The notes under the pieces: generated by a model
Told to the model about the DNA's origin: nothing
The model's input: the letters and a program-made list of their open reading frames with translations, nothing else
The model's database searches: none
Origin: Pseudomonadota bacterium
GTDB lineage: Bacteria; Pseudomonadota; Gammaproteobacteria; Steroidobacterales; MnTg04
NCBI GenBank assembly: GCA_022572885.1
Contig: JACZVC010000006.1
Span: forward strand, 1 to 64,000
DNA length: 64,000 bases
Direction of reading: 5' to 3'
Program-made: the position numbers and the translations under genes
In this document: piece by piece, positions 25,271 through 34,934 of the stretch
How positions within the stretch are numbered: position 1 is the first letter of the stretch
How the letters are laid out: each line of letters begins with the position of its first letter

Positions 25271-27046
25271 TTAAGCGATTGATTTCCGCAGTTCGTTCTC
25301 ATCCGCTATTTCAACCAGGCGGTCAATATCATGTGCCGCCATGAAATTCAGACGAGCTTTGGATCGCGATAGTTTGCCGGACGATGTGCGCGGCAGTTTC
25401 CGTGTCGAAACCAGGGTGATATAACAGTCGATACCAAGCTCGCTGCGAATAATACTGGTCAGGCGAGCAATCAGTTCAGATCGTTTGCCTGGATCGGCTT
25501 GCCGGCACTGAATCTTGAGTACGCAGATCTCGCCGCCGTTCGGATTGGGCACCGAAAACGCGAGCGAGCCGCCAACCCGCACTTCGGGCTGTTGTTCGGC
25601 CAGATACTCAATATCCTGGGGCCAGATATTCTTGCCATTGATGATAATCAGATCTTTTTCTCGCCCGGTGATAACGAGATTCGAATCTACCTGGTAACCC
25701 AGGTCGCCGGTATCGAGCCAGCCATCTTCGGACAATACAGCCTTCGTGGCGTCGGGATCGTTGAAATAGCCGGACATCACGCTGGGCCCGCGCAGAAAAA
25801 TCGTACCGCTGCGCCGGTCCGGGAGCTTGTTCCCTGCCTTGTCCCGGATTTCGATTTCGAAATCAGGAAGCGGGTAGCCGCAGGCTACAAATCTCTTGGC
25901 CCTGGACTGATCCGGGTGCGAAGAGTCGATGGGTAATGCTTCCTGATATTCAGAAAGGTGGTTGGCATCGATACAATCGGTCACCAGGCCGCGGGATAAC
26001 GGCGCGAAGGTAATTGCCAGCGTGCACTCGGCCATTCCATAACAGGCCAGGAATGCTGAATCTTTAAAACCGGCCGGCTCCAGAGCGTTGGCGAATTCTT
26101 CCAGAGTTTCTGCGCGAATCATTTCGGCGCCAACTCCGGCCATTCTCCAGTTACTCAGATCGTACTTTTCCGCATCGTTGGCACGCAGGCGTCGCACGCA
26201 CAAATCATAGCCAAAGGACGGGCCGAACGATATCGTTGCCTTGGTCAATGTCATCAGGTTGAGCCATTGCCTTGGGCGCACGGCAAAATCGCGCGTATCC
26301 AGATAATCGACCGACGTCTGCGCGGTAATGGGAACCAGCATCAGGCCGACCATGCCCATGTCGTGATAGAAAGGAAGCCACGAAAAGAACCGGTCCCCGG
26401 GTTGAATCTTGATCCCATGGTTGATGATGCCGGTCAGATTGCTCATCACGGTTTTTTGCCTGATCACGACGCCTCGCGGAAAGCGCGTGCTTCCGGACGT
26501 GAACTGCAGGTAAGCAATATCGTCTGCTTCAATGATCGGCAGCTTGGTTTCCCCATCGGGAAGTTTTTCGAAATCGCCTGGATCGCCGACAAACTTGATG
26601 TCGTATCCTTCGACTGCTTCCAGTAGAAAGGAGATATAACCACTGGATGCCATGGCGACCGATATCTTGCTGTTGCTTATCAGTCTGGCAAGTTGCTGGA
26701 CGTAAGCGTCATGGCCACCCAGGGTGAGTGTTGCCGGAAATGCAACCGGCACCAACCCGGCATATTGACAGGCAAAGAAAAAAATCAGGAAGTCTGGATT
26801 GGTTTCGGCAACCAATCCCATCCGGTCTCCTTTTTGAAGACCGAGCCCCAGCAATTTTCGGGCTAGCTTGCGGGCCTCGATTCGCAATTCGCTATATGGC
26901 AAGCGGGCGTATTGTTCGCCTCGGCCGGTAAAGAAGTTGGTGCCAGTTTTTCCCAGGGCGGCGTAATCCAGCGCATCGACCAGGGTCGGAAAGTCTCCCG
27001 GTCGAAATGCTAAATCATGCTTGGTCGGCGTTATTTCAAACGTCAA
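25271..27046 (-). CDS. Fatty acyl-AMP ligase / acyl-ACP synthetase
   Basis: The 591-residue protein has the AMP-binding motif LQFTSGSTRFPRGVV (about residues 172-186), the A5 motif YGMAECTLAI, the A7 motif DTGDLG and the A8/A10 regions REKDLIIINGKN and TSSGKLSRS. The MAECTL form and the N-terminal architecture fit fatty acyl-AMP ligases (FAAL), which pass acyl-AMP to an ACP. It would load the ACP at 20060-20308 with a fatty acid for bCerS or SPT, like the acyl-ACP synthetase required for Caulobacter ceramide. The start is TTG at 27046 with GGGAGAGG upstream; no better ATG exists. Confidence 0.85.
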   Translation of the reverse strand: MTFEITPTKHDLAFRPGDFPTLVDALDYAALGKTGTNFFTGRGEQYARLPYSELRIEARKLARKLLGLGLQKGDRMGLVAETNPDFLIFFFACQYAGLVPVAFPATLTLGGHDAYVQQLARLISNSKISVAMASSGYISFLLEAVEGYDIKFVGDPGDFEKLPDGETKLPIIEADDIAYLQFTSGSTRFPRGVVIRQKTVMSNLTGIINHGIKIQPGDRFFSWLPFYHDMGMVGLMLVPITAQTSVDYLDTRDFAVRPRQWLNLMTLTKATISFGPSFGYDLCVRRLRANDAEKYDLSNWRMAGVGAEMIRAETLEEFANALEPAGFKDSAFLACYGMAECTLAITFAPLSRGLVTDCIDANHLSEYQEALPIDSSHPDQSRAKRFVACGYPLPDFEIEIRDKAGNKLPDRRSGTIFLRGPSVMSGYFNDPDATKAVLSEDGWLDTGDLGYQVDSNLVITGREKDLIIINGKNIWPQDIEYLAEQQPEVRVGGSLAFSVPNPNGGEICVLKIQCRQADPGKRSELIARLTSIIRSELGIDCYITLVSTRKLPRTSSGKLSRSKARLNFMAAHDIDRLVEIADENELRKSIA

Positions 27047-27627
27047 AAGAGTCCTCTCCCTGCTTGCAAAATAACTTGGCTACAAATGCAAGCTATTTAG
27101 GGTGAGCTAAATTGGCCAACTATTTGTAAGTTCTAATTTTTCAAGGGCTTATCCGGCTGAGTATTATCCTTGCAGTCGTTAGAAATCTCAAGTCCAAGGG
27201 GGCAGGAAAACCCGTATTTGTCGACCCTGTCTCAGTTTTCCCGGTGTCTATAGGCTTGCGGCCAACAATCGATCCCCGGAGCACCTGCCGGGGGCACTGA
27301 TAGCTTGCTGAGTCTGGCCCAATCATCCCAGAAATCAGTATTTCTGGCAATTCGAGAGGAATTCTCGCATCCAGCAGCCCAGTTCGCGGTAAATCAATCG
27401 AATAGACAGCAAATGTCAGGGAAATCGGTCGTTTCAGACCCATCTACCCAAGTTGCTCAATGGCAGGAAATCGCCAAGCATTGGCAGGCAATGCCATATT
27501 CTGCACGGGACTCTGGTCCTTTTTCCCGCCTTTCAGGCCATGAATTCTGGTTATTTCCGGAAACGGTCCGTGCCTGCTTGCCATAGCGGCAGATTCCTCA
27601 AGCTTTGCCGGGATCGGAAGCGCCCTA
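27047..27627. other. Intergenic region, no gene supported
   Basis: These 581 bases separate two minus-strand genes. The segment 27061-27140 is A+T-rich and would hold the promoter of the ceramide operon, but no convincing -35/-10 pair at normal spacing was found. Short open frames on both strands have no recognisable domain or ribosome site. No repeat or RNA fold was recognised. Confidence 0.5.
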
Positions 27628-29835
27628 TCAGTCACTTTCGGGAAACCGGAAATCGGCTTCACCCATGTGTGGCAGCGCTCGTATCGCCTTGAGTTGCGTA
27701 GCCATGTCGTTTTCGAGTTGCGCGATGATGTCCTGGAATTCCGGTTCTACTCTCAACGACGAGAGATTCTCATTGCTCATGTACCAGGACCATGACCATT
27801 TCCAGCCACCATCAATGGCTACACGCAATGCTTCCAGAGCGGCATCTTTTTCCGCATTCAACGCTAGCAATTCAACATCGACGATGTTGGTCAAATAGCC
27901 ATGCACGCCAGGGATCTGCGTTTCGCTATACCAGGTAAGGCCAGCATCGATAAGCGAATCGGCACGGTCCGCTTCGCCGGCACGCTGCAGCAACAATGCC
28001 AGGTCTGCCGCCGCGTCGACGTTTTCGATCGTAATCTCCAGCCCATCCCGAAAAAGTTCCGGATGTCGAGCGCGATACCAGGCTAGCGGCTCGTCGAAGT
28101 TGCCGGTCCGCAACGCATCGTCGCGAACCAGCCTGATAAAAACCTGGTCGGAACCCCAGCGGTTATCCAAACCTGCTGCCAGAGCCTTGCGTGCAATCGC
28201 CAGCGCCTCGGCATATTCGCCACGCTGCGACACCACCATTGCAAAGCACTTTAGCGTTACGGGTTCCATCGGGCCAAGTTCCAGGGCGCGGTTAAGGTAT
28301 AGGTCAGCCAAATCAGGATCACCGAGTTGGTTGGTATCCAAACCAATGTGGGCCCATAGTTCGAAATCCTCCGGGTCTACCGACAAGGTCTTGATGGCCC
28401 AGGGCCGCTGCAAGTCGTACCGTCCCATCCAGATATAGGATTGCAAGAGACTGGTATACCCGTAGATGCTGGATGGATCGATTTCGAGGATCCGATTGCC
28501 GTACGCGATATTCTGCTCGGGATGTCCGGCATACATTGCCGATTTTCCGAGATTGAAAAGAATTCCCACTGACAGCGGATCAATCCGGAGCGCTCTTTCC
28601 AGCACCGGTATCGCCTCGAGCGGCCGGCCGGTCACGCGTAGAAAGCGCCCGTATGCGAGCAGGCTGGTCGAATCATCCGGGAAAAGATCCAACGCCGATT
28701 CGAAAAATGCTTCCGCTGCTGTGAGATCTCCGGAGCGCCAATGCAAGACCGCCAATTGTGCCTGTGCTTCCGGCAGCCGATCATCGAGTTCCAACGCGCG
28801 CGATATTGCCGGCTCGGCAACGGCAATATATTCCTGTGCGTCAATCAAGCCGGTCAACAGCATTTGATTGCGGTTGTAGGCGATCGCCGCCCAGGCTTGC
28901 GCATACCCCGGATCGAGTTCCGTCGCCTCCTGGAAATAGCGCTCCGCCTGGCGGAGCGATTCGAAAGTATTTCGAAAATTCAGCTGCCAGCCAAGCAGAT
29001 AACGGTTCAGTGCCTGCGTATTTTCAGTAGGGACGGCTTCGAGCAGAGCTTCGTCACTTTCCGAAAGTTGCACTTGCAACGCATCTGCGATCGTTTTTGC
29101 GATGTCGCTCTGGACCTCGAATACATTTTCGGCGGTGAGTTCGCGGTCATAGTTGGTTGCCCACAGATGGTTTTCCATCACCGCATCGATAAGCTGCACG
29201 TGTATCCTCAGGCGGTCGCCGGCGCGCTGTACCTGGCCTTCGAGCACGGTGGAGACGCCGAGCAAAGCGCCGATCTCGGGAATGCTGAGGCCGTCGTCGA
29301 GGTTTTCCACCGATGTTCGGGATATGACTTTGATCCCGCCGAGCCTCGATAGCAGCGTCAACAGCTCATCGTGCACGCCGGCCGCGAAAAACTCTGCGTT
29401 CTCTTCGGCGGCGCTAATGTTGGCAAACGGCAGGACCGCGATCGATTTGTCGGGGATGGAAGCAACGCCCGGAGGAGCGGTATCGTCCTCAAACCAGACC
29501 TTTGCGATCAGAAAAACGACGGCGACCGCCAGTACGGCAATGATAATAAAATCGATTTTGCGCCCGGTGGCATGGGTGATCGACTCGGTTGGCTCAACAT
29601 CTTTGGTGCGCTTGACGCCCTCCGGCGTTACCTCGTAGGCCCACGCAAGAATCACCGCGATCGGGAAGCCCAGCAGCAGAAACGCCACCAGCATCGTGGT
29701 CGTCCACTCGGGCAGGCGCAGCGCCGGGAACATCACGTCGCCTATCTGCATCAGCAGCCAGCTGACGATCACGTAGATCGCAGCAACGCGAAACACGTTG
29801 CGGCGCTTCAGTTCCTGTATCAACGAACCGGACAT
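27628..29835 (-). CDS. Membrane-anchored TolB/FlgO-like TPR protein (paralogue)
   Basis: From the ATG at 29835 (SD GGGAG, 5 bases before) the protein is 735 residues. It begins MSGSLIQELKRRNVFRVA, then has three membrane segments, a linker with VEPTESITHATGRK, the TolB-like domain (SIAVLPFANIS, FFAAGVHDELLTLLSRL, LEGQVQRAGDRLRIHVQLIDA) and a long TPR array. The layout equals the 98-1909 protein, with more TPR units. It is divergent from the GST-like gene. A signalling or scaffold role is likely. An earlier ATG (29847) is possible but would crowd the ribosome site. Confidence 0.85.
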   Translation of the reverse strand: MSGSLIQELKRRNVFRVAAIYVIVSWLLMQIGDVMFPALRLPEWTTTMLVAFLLLGFPIAVILAWAYEVTPEGVKRTKDVEPTESITHATGRKIDFIIIAVLAVAVVFLIAKVWFEDDTAPPGVASIPDKSIAVLPFANISAAEENAEFFAAGVHDELLTLLSRLGGIKVISRTSVENLDDGLSIPEIGALLGVSTVLEGQVQRAGDRLRIHVQLIDAVMENHLWATNYDRELTAENVFEVQSDIAKTIADALQVQLSESDEALLEAVPTENTQALNRYLLGWQLNFRNTFESLRQAERYFQEATELDPGYAQAWAAIAYNRNQMLLTGLIDAQEYIAVAEPAISRALELDDRLPEAQAQLAVLHWRSGDLTAAEAFFESALDLFPDDSTSLLAYGRFLRVTGRPLEAIPVLERALRIDPLSVGILFNLGKSAMYAGHPEQNIAYGNRILEIDPSSIYGYTSLLQSYIWMGRYDLQRPWAIKTLSVDPEDFELWAHIGLDTNQLGDPDLADLYLNRALELGPMEPVTLKCFAMVVSQRGEYAEALAIARKALAAGLDNRWGSDQVFIRLVRDDALRTGNFDEPLAWYRARHPELFRDGLEITIENVDAAADLALLLQRAGEADRADSLIDAGLTWYSETQIPGVHGYLTNIVDVELLALNAEKDAALEALRVAIDGGWKWSWSWYMSNENLSSLRVEPEFQDIIAQLENDMATQLKAIRALPHMGEADFRFPESD

Positions 29836-30017
29836 GCAGGCTCCCATGGATCCACCTGAATCAAGGATAGCAAGAACGATGGGGCCACAGCGATATAAAA
29901 GCACCTACATATTTCACCAAGGCGTTAGCCGCTGGAATGTAATAGGCGGGCGGGTCCGGCTTTCAGGGAGCAGGCCCCTTGTTGGCGACGCGGGGGAATT
30001 GCTAAGGTAGTCGCACC

Positions 30018-31139
30018 ATGTCCAACTCGCCAAAGGCCTCTGACCCTCCTGTTCGATTGATCGGCCACGAATTCTCGCTTTATTCGGGGAAGGCGCGCGC
30101 CTATCTTCGGCACAAGCAGATTCCATTCGTCGAGAGTGCTACGCCGGAGGATCGCAAGCTCATAGAACAGCATGTCGGGCGTCGCGTGATACCGGTGGTC
30201 GTGACGGCCGATGGTGAGTACGTGCAGGACACGACCGAGATTATCGACTACTTCGAGCGCCACTATCCCGAACGGTCGGTGTACCCGGAGGGTCCGTGGC
30301 AGCGGCTGGTTTCGCTGCTGTTCGAAGTTTACGGCGATGAGTGGCTAGTGTTGCCGGCGATGCACTATCGCTGGCATTTCAAACGGCAGAACCTGGCCTA
30401 CGTCCTGAAAAATTTCGGGGACATTATCAAACCGGGCTGGCCGCGTTGGTTGCGACCGATCGGCGGGCTGCCGATGGCAATGCTGTTTGCCACCTTTTAC
30501 AAGCCGGTTATGGGGCGGAGTCGCGGCAATATCGATGAAATAGAAAAAAGCTACGAGGCCTTTCTGGATGACTTCAACCGGCATCTTGAAGATCATCCGT
30601 TTCTGCTGGGCAGCAGGCCCAGTATTGGAGATTTCGGCCTGATCGGACCACTGTATGCTCATCTTTATCGAGACCCGTACCCGGGCCAGCTAATGAGGCG
30701 GCGTGCCCCGAATGTCGCGGTATGGGTTGAACGCATGCAACGGCCCACTGATTTCGATGGCAGTTTTCTTACCGATGATGAAGTGCCGGAAAGTTTGTAT
30801 CCATTGCTCAGGCGCATGTTCGACGAGCAATTGCCGGTACTTGTGGATACTTTGCGGCAGGTTGGGCGGTGGGCGGCGGAAAATCCGGATGCTCAGCGAA
30901 TTCCCCGGTTCATCGGCAAACACGAATTTGTTCTTGGCAAAGTGAAGGCCAGCCGACGGGTCATGCCGTTCGCGCAATGGATGTTTCAGCGGCCATTGGC
31001 CCATTACCAGTCCCTGCCTGCCGGGCAAAAGGCGCGTATCGACCCGATACTCGAGGAACTCGGTGGCCTGAGCGGATTGAATGAACCGGTCGTGATGGCT
31101 CTAAAATTCGAAAACTATCGCCTTGCGCTGGAACGGTAG
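30018..31139 (+). CDS. Glutathione S-transferase-like protein
   Basis: The 373-residue protein has a thioredoxin-like GST N-domain (HEFSLYSGKARAYLRHKQIPF, VIPVVV with the cis-proline, DTTEIIDYFE) and an extended helical C-domain that includes DHPFLLGSRPSIGDFGLIGPLYAHL, the usual GST helix 6 pattern. The length exceeds the common 200-240 residues, so it has an added C-terminal part of unknown use (from about residue 250). The reaction is presumably thiol conjugation or reduction; substrate unknown. It is divergent from the TolB/TPR gene with 182 bases between starts. Confidence 0.75.
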   Translation: MSNSPKASDPPVRLIGHEFSLYSGKARAYLRHKQIPFVESATPEDRKLIEQHVGRRVIPVVVTADGEYVQDTTEIIDYFERHYPERSVYPEGPWQRLVSLLFEVYGDEWLVLPAMHYRWHFKRQNLAYVLKNFGDIIKPGWPRWLRPIGGLPMAMLFATFYKPVMGRSRGNIDEIEKSYEAFLDDFNRHLEDHPFLLGSRPSIGDFGLIGPLYAHLYRDPYPGQLMRRRAPNVAVWVERMQRPTDFDGSFLTDDEVPESLYPLLRRMFDEQLPVLVDTLRQVGRWAAENPDAQRIPRFIGKHEFVLGKVKASRRVMPFAQWMFQRPLAHYQSLPAGQKARIDPILEELGGLSGLNEPVVMALKFENYRLALER

Positions 31140-31275
31140 GCTGCATGTCATCAGGGCGGCAACGGTGAATATCTGGCTGGCGCTTCCGCGCGCAGTGCCC
31201 AATAAGGCACAATAGTCTTTTGCAGTTACTGGCTGCATTCCCGGGTAAACCGAAATCACGCGAAGGCTATATACA

Positions 31276-33021
31276 ATGAGTAGACAATCACTCGATCCGG
31301 CATATCTGCGGCAGCAGATTGTCGGTGTGGATTCGACTTTCGAGACGCCGTTCGGCGAGCGCCTGATGGTTTATTGCGATTACACGGCATCGGGCCGGTG
31401 CCTGCGCTTTGTGGAGTCGTACCTGCAAAGCCTGCAAAGGGTGTACGCAAACACCCACACCGAAGATGACATCACGGGGCGCAGCATGAGCCAGTTGCTG
31501 CATGAAGCGGAAGAGGCCATCAAGCAATCGGTAAACGCCGGGCCAAGCGGGCGAATTATCTGCTGTGGCACGGGGGCCACCGGCGCGATCGACAAATTGC
31601 AGCAGATTATCGGGGTCGCGCTGGCGCCCGCCACTCGCCAGAATATCTATCAACTGATGGACGACCCGGACTCCGGCTACGATGCCGATTCCTTCCGCAA
31701 ACTCCTCGAGGCCAGGCAACCGGTCGTCTTTATCGGGCCATACGAACATCACTCGAACGAGATTTCCTGGCGCCAATCGCTGGCAACCACGATCGAAGTC
31801 CGCCTGGACGCAGTTGGTGATATCGATCTCAAGCATCTGGAAGAGCTGCTGCAAGACCCGGCCTACCAGGACCGGTTGCGCATAGGGTCATTTTCGGCGG
31901 CCTCGAATGTCACGGGTATCCGTACGGACGTACACAAGATTGCCAGCTTGCTGCACGCTTACGGCGCTATCGCCTGTTTCGACTTCGCAGCCTGCGCACC
32001 CTACGTCGAAATCGACATGAACCCCGCACCGGAAGGAGATGGCGATGACCCGTCTATCGATGCCTTGTTCATTTCGCCGCACAAGTTTCTCGGCGGGCCC
32101 GGCTCGAGTGGCGTGCTGGTATTCAACGAACGCATCTACCACCGCGAGTTGCCGCCGAGCGTCAGTGCCGGAGGAACGGTCGACTACGTCGGTCCGGAGG
32201 GCCAGGATTTTATCGGCAGGATCGAAGAGCGCGAAAAGGCCGGCACGCCGGGTGTGCTGCAGACGCTAAAAGCCGGGTTGGTATTCCAGGTCAAGGATCG
32301 CGTTGGCACCGATGTCATCGACAAGCGAGAGCACGAGCTGACCCAGCGTGCACTGAAGAGCTGGGGCGAAAATGACAACATTGAAATCCTCGGCAATCCG
32401 GATCCTGCAAGGCGGGTCGGCATTATCTCATTCAATATCAAAGACCGGGATGGCAACTACCTGCACCACAAGTTCGTTACGGCTTTGCTAAACGATCTTT
32501 TTGGCATTCAGTCTCGGGCGGGTTGCTCGTGCGCAGGGCCCTATGGCCACAGGCTGCTGGATATCGATACCGACACGTCGGAACGTTACCGGCATGCGGT
32601 GCGGGACGGATACTGCGGCATGAAGCCGGGCTGGTGTCGTGTCGGCCTGCACTGGGTCATGGATGACGCCGAGGCGAATTACGTTATCGAAGCGGTGCGT
32701 TTCGTTGCGGCAAGCGGGCACCGCTTCCTCGGACTGTATGACTTCGACCTGTGCAGCGGCACCTGGTCGCACAAACAGATTAAAGATGAGTTGCAGAGCT
32801 TCTCGCTCGATGCAGCGTTGAACGATACAGAAGGGGAGCCGGCGGTTCTTTCACTGGAATTACGCAAACAACTCTACGATCATTACCTGACCGAAGCAGA
32901 GCGTTGGCAGGCGAGGTTGGAAGGGGAGCCGTCAGTGGCCATGGAATTGCTGGAAGACGAACTCGGCGAGCTGCAATTTTTCTCGCTACCGAGTAACGCA
33001 ACCTCACGCCACCAGCACTAA
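31276..33021 (+). CDS. Class V PLP aminotransferase / cysteine desulfurase-like
   Basis: The 581-residue protein has the class V pattern. There is CGTGATGAIDKLQQ near 95, GPYEHHSNEISWR near residue 154, SAASNVTGIRTD, FDFAACAPY (PLP aspartate) and the PLP lysine in FISPHKFLGGPGSSG (about residue 277). A cysteine-rich loop SRAGCSCAGPYG near residue 418 resembles the mobile catalytic-cysteine loop of NifS/SufS-type enzymes. The C-terminal 130 residues exceed the family length and have no recognised domain. It could be a desulfurase or selenocysteine-lyase-like enzyme, and the substrate is open. The start has a GAAGG ribosome site. Confidence 0.75.
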   Translation: MSRQSLDPAYLRQQIVGVDSTFETPFGERLMVYCDYTASGRCLRFVESYLQSLQRVYANTHTEDDITGRSMSQLLHEAEEAIKQSVNAGPSGRIICCGTGATGAIDKLQQIIGVALAPATRQNIYQLMDDPDSGYDADSFRKLLEARQPVVFIGPYEHHSNEISWRQSLATTIEVRLDAVGDIDLKHLEELLQDPAYQDRLRIGSFSAASNVTGIRTDVHKIASLLHAYGAIACFDFAACAPYVEIDMNPAPEGDGDDPSIDALFISPHKFLGGPGSSGVLVFNERIYHRELPPSVSAGGTVDYVGPEGQDFIGRIEEREKAGTPGVLQTLKAGLVFQVKDRVGTDVIDKREHELTQRALKSWGENDNIEILGNPDPARRVGIISFNIKDRDGNYLHHKFVTALLNDLFGIQSRAGCSCAGPYGHRLLDIDTDTSERYRHAVRDGYCGMKPGWCRVGLHWVMDDAEANYVIEAVRFVAASGHRFLGLYDFDLCSGTWSHKQIKDELQSFSLDAALNDTEGEPAVLSLELRKQLYDHYLTEAERWQARLEGEPSVAMELLEDELGELQFFSLPSNATSRHQH

Positions 33022-33052
33022 CGCAAAATCCCGTCTTTCCGGTCTCGCCATC

Positions 33053-33613
33053 ATGTTGCAAAAACTCGCCAGAAGTATGCTGAAAATTACCGGTTGGGAG
33101 ATGGTCGGTGAAGCTCCGGCCGTCGACAAAGCCGTGCTGATCGTTGCCCCGCATACCTCAAACTGGGACGGCTTCTGGGTGCTGGCCTACAAGGTCGCGA
33201 TGGGGATAGACGCCCGTTTTTTCGGCAAGCACACATTGTTCTGGTGGCCGCTTGGCAGCATCCTGAGACAGATGGGCGCTATCCCGGTCAATCGCGACGA
33301 AAGCCGTGACCTGGTGCGGAACGCGATTGAGATGTTCAAAACCCACGATCGTTTTTTGCTTGGGCTGGCGCCGGAAGGCACCCGCAAGTGGATGCCGTAC
33401 TGGAGGACCGGTTTCTACCACATCGCAATCGAAGTTGGTGTGCCCATAGTGCTGGGGTTTATCGATTACCGGAAAAAGAGGGTGGGTATAGAGAAAATTT
33501 TTATCCCCAGCGGCATTCTTGAGCAGGATCTGGCATTGATACGGAAGTTTTATGCTTCCTTTACTCCCCGTCACCCCGAGAATATGGGGCCCATCGAGTT
33601 TCCACCGGCTTAG
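33053..33613 (+). CDS. PlsC-like lysophospholipid acyltransferase
   Basis: The small 186-residue protein has the catalytic H-x4-D as PHTSNWDGFW (about residues 33-42) and the acceptor/phosphate motif LAPEGTRK near 105. Members acylate lysophosphatidate or related lipids at the inner membrane. A normal PlsC has about 240 residues; this shorter form is common among 'acyltransferase' paralogues. It lies 31 bases after the aminotransferase gene and 40 before the transporter. Role in bulk phospholipid synthesis versus remodelling is not visible. Confidence 0.85.
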   Translation: MLQKLARSMLKITGWEMVGEAPAVDKAVLIVAPHTSNWDGFWVLAYKVAMGIDARFFGKHTLFWWPLGSILRQMGAIPVNRDESRDLVRNAIEMFKTHDRFLLGLAPEGTRKWMPYWRTGFYHIAIEVGVPIVLGFIDYRKKRVGIEKIFIPSGILEQDLALIRKFYASFTPRHPENMGPIEFPPA

Positions 33614-33653
33614 GCCGGCCCCATCAGATATTTTTCATGCTTCGAGTGACGAG

Positions 33654-34934
33654 ATGAATTTGACGCGCGCAAAGCAGTCCCTGGCCGGTTCGTCCGGCAA
33701 CCGTGGCTATGTGCTTTTCATGCTGGTGTTGGTTTATACATTCAATTTCATCGATCGCCAGATCATCGGCATCCTGGCGGTGCCGATCAAGGCCGACCTG
33801 ATGCTGACCGATACCCAGCTTGGTCTGATGGGTGGTCTCGCATTCGCGCTGTTCTATACGGGTCTGGGTATACCGATTGCGATGCTCGCCGACCGGAGTA
33901 GTCGCACGTGGATTATCACTATCGCGCTGGTCCTGTGGAGCGCGATGACCGCGGCCTGTGGTCTGGCTCAGAATTTCTGGCAGATTTTCCTGGCGCGGCT
34001 CGGCGTTGGCGTGGGCGAGGCCGGGGGCGTCGCGCCATCGTACTCGTTGATCTCGGATTACTTTCCGCCGAATCAGCGCGCGCGCGCCCTGAGCATTTTT
34101 TCTTTTGGCATACCGATAGGCAGCATGCTGGGTATCGTGGCTGGCGGCCTTATTGCAAGCACCATGGACTGGCGTGTGGCTTTTTTTGTGGTCGGCGCCG
34201 CCGGTGTTCTCCTTGCGCCGATTTTTCGGCTGACGGTCAGGGAACCGGTGCGCGGGCGATTTGACCGGGACAGGCAGGTTCAATCGCCAGCCAGCTTTCG
34301 CGAAATTCTGAGTACGCTTGCCGGTAAGAAAAGCTTTTGGCTGATGTCTGTTGGTTCTGCTTTTTCGTCAATGATGGGCTATGCGCTGTTTTTCTGGTTG
34401 CCATCGTTTTTTGTCCGCAGCTACGGCATCACGCTTCTGGAAGCGTCGCTTTTCTATGGGGCGATCATCCTGGTCGGCGGGCTGGCCGGTATCTGGATGG
34501 GGGGTTGGGCTGCCGATCGTTTCGGGCAACGCAACCGTGCGGTCTACGCGTATGTCCCAGCCATCGCTTTCGTCGCCACAGTGCCTTTGTATGTAGCGGG
34601 TGTGCTATCGACGTCACTGGCCCTGACATTTTTATTGATGCTGATACCGACTGCCCTGGGCCTGGTCTGGTTGGGGCCGGTAATCGCCGCCATACAACAC
34701 ATGGTCAAAGCCCATATGCGGGCCACCGCTTCCGCCGTGTTCCTGTTTATCAACAACCTGATCGGCATTGGCGCAGGCACTGTCGTGATAGGAATGCTGT
34801 CGGATGGGCTGCAAGGACGGTATGGCAACGATGCACTCAAATACTCGATCCTGGCAGGTACCAGCCTCTACCTGGTGGCCGCCGGATTGTTGTGGCTGGC
34901 TGCGCGCTGGTTGCCTGGCGACTGGGAAGATTAA
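33654..34934 (+). CDS. MFS transporter
   Basis: From the ATG at 33654 the protein is 426 residues with 12 hydrophobic segments. It has the NFIDRQIIG start of the helix 1 motif and the MFS loop 2-3 signature LADRSSRTWII, then RLGVGVGEAGGVAPSYSLI in TM4-5, a pattern shared with spinster-like and sugar-acid (ACS) carriers. It is a secondary transporter of the inner membrane. An open frame 102 bases longer upstream overlaps the acyltransferase gene and is rejected. Substrate unknown. Confidence 0.85.
   Translation: MNLTRAKQSLAGSSGNRGYVLFMLVLVYTFNFIDRQIIGILAVPIKADLMLTDTQLGLMGGLAFALFYTGLGIPIAMLADRSSRTWIITIALVLWSAMTAACGLAQNFWQIFLARLGVGVGEAGGVAPSYSLISDYFPPNQRARALSIFSFGIPIGSMLGIVAGGLIASTMDWRVAFFVVGAAGVLLAPIFRLTVREPVRGRFDRDRQVQSPASFREILSTLAGKKSFWLMSVGSAFSSMMGYALFFWLPSFFVRSYGITLLEASLFYGAIILVGGLAGIWMGGWAADRFGQRNRAVYAYVPAIAFVATVPLYVAGVLSTSLALTFLLMLIPTALGLVWLGPVIAAIQHMVKAHMRATASAVFLFINNLIGIGAGTVVIGMLSDGLQGRYGNDALKYSILAGTSLYLVAAGLLWLAARWLPGDWED

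Noticed and set aside
31195-31210. GTGCC/GGCAC inverted repeat followed by a few T between GST-like and aminotransferase genes
   Set aside because: The stem is only 5 bases and the T-run is interrupted; not enough for a terminator.
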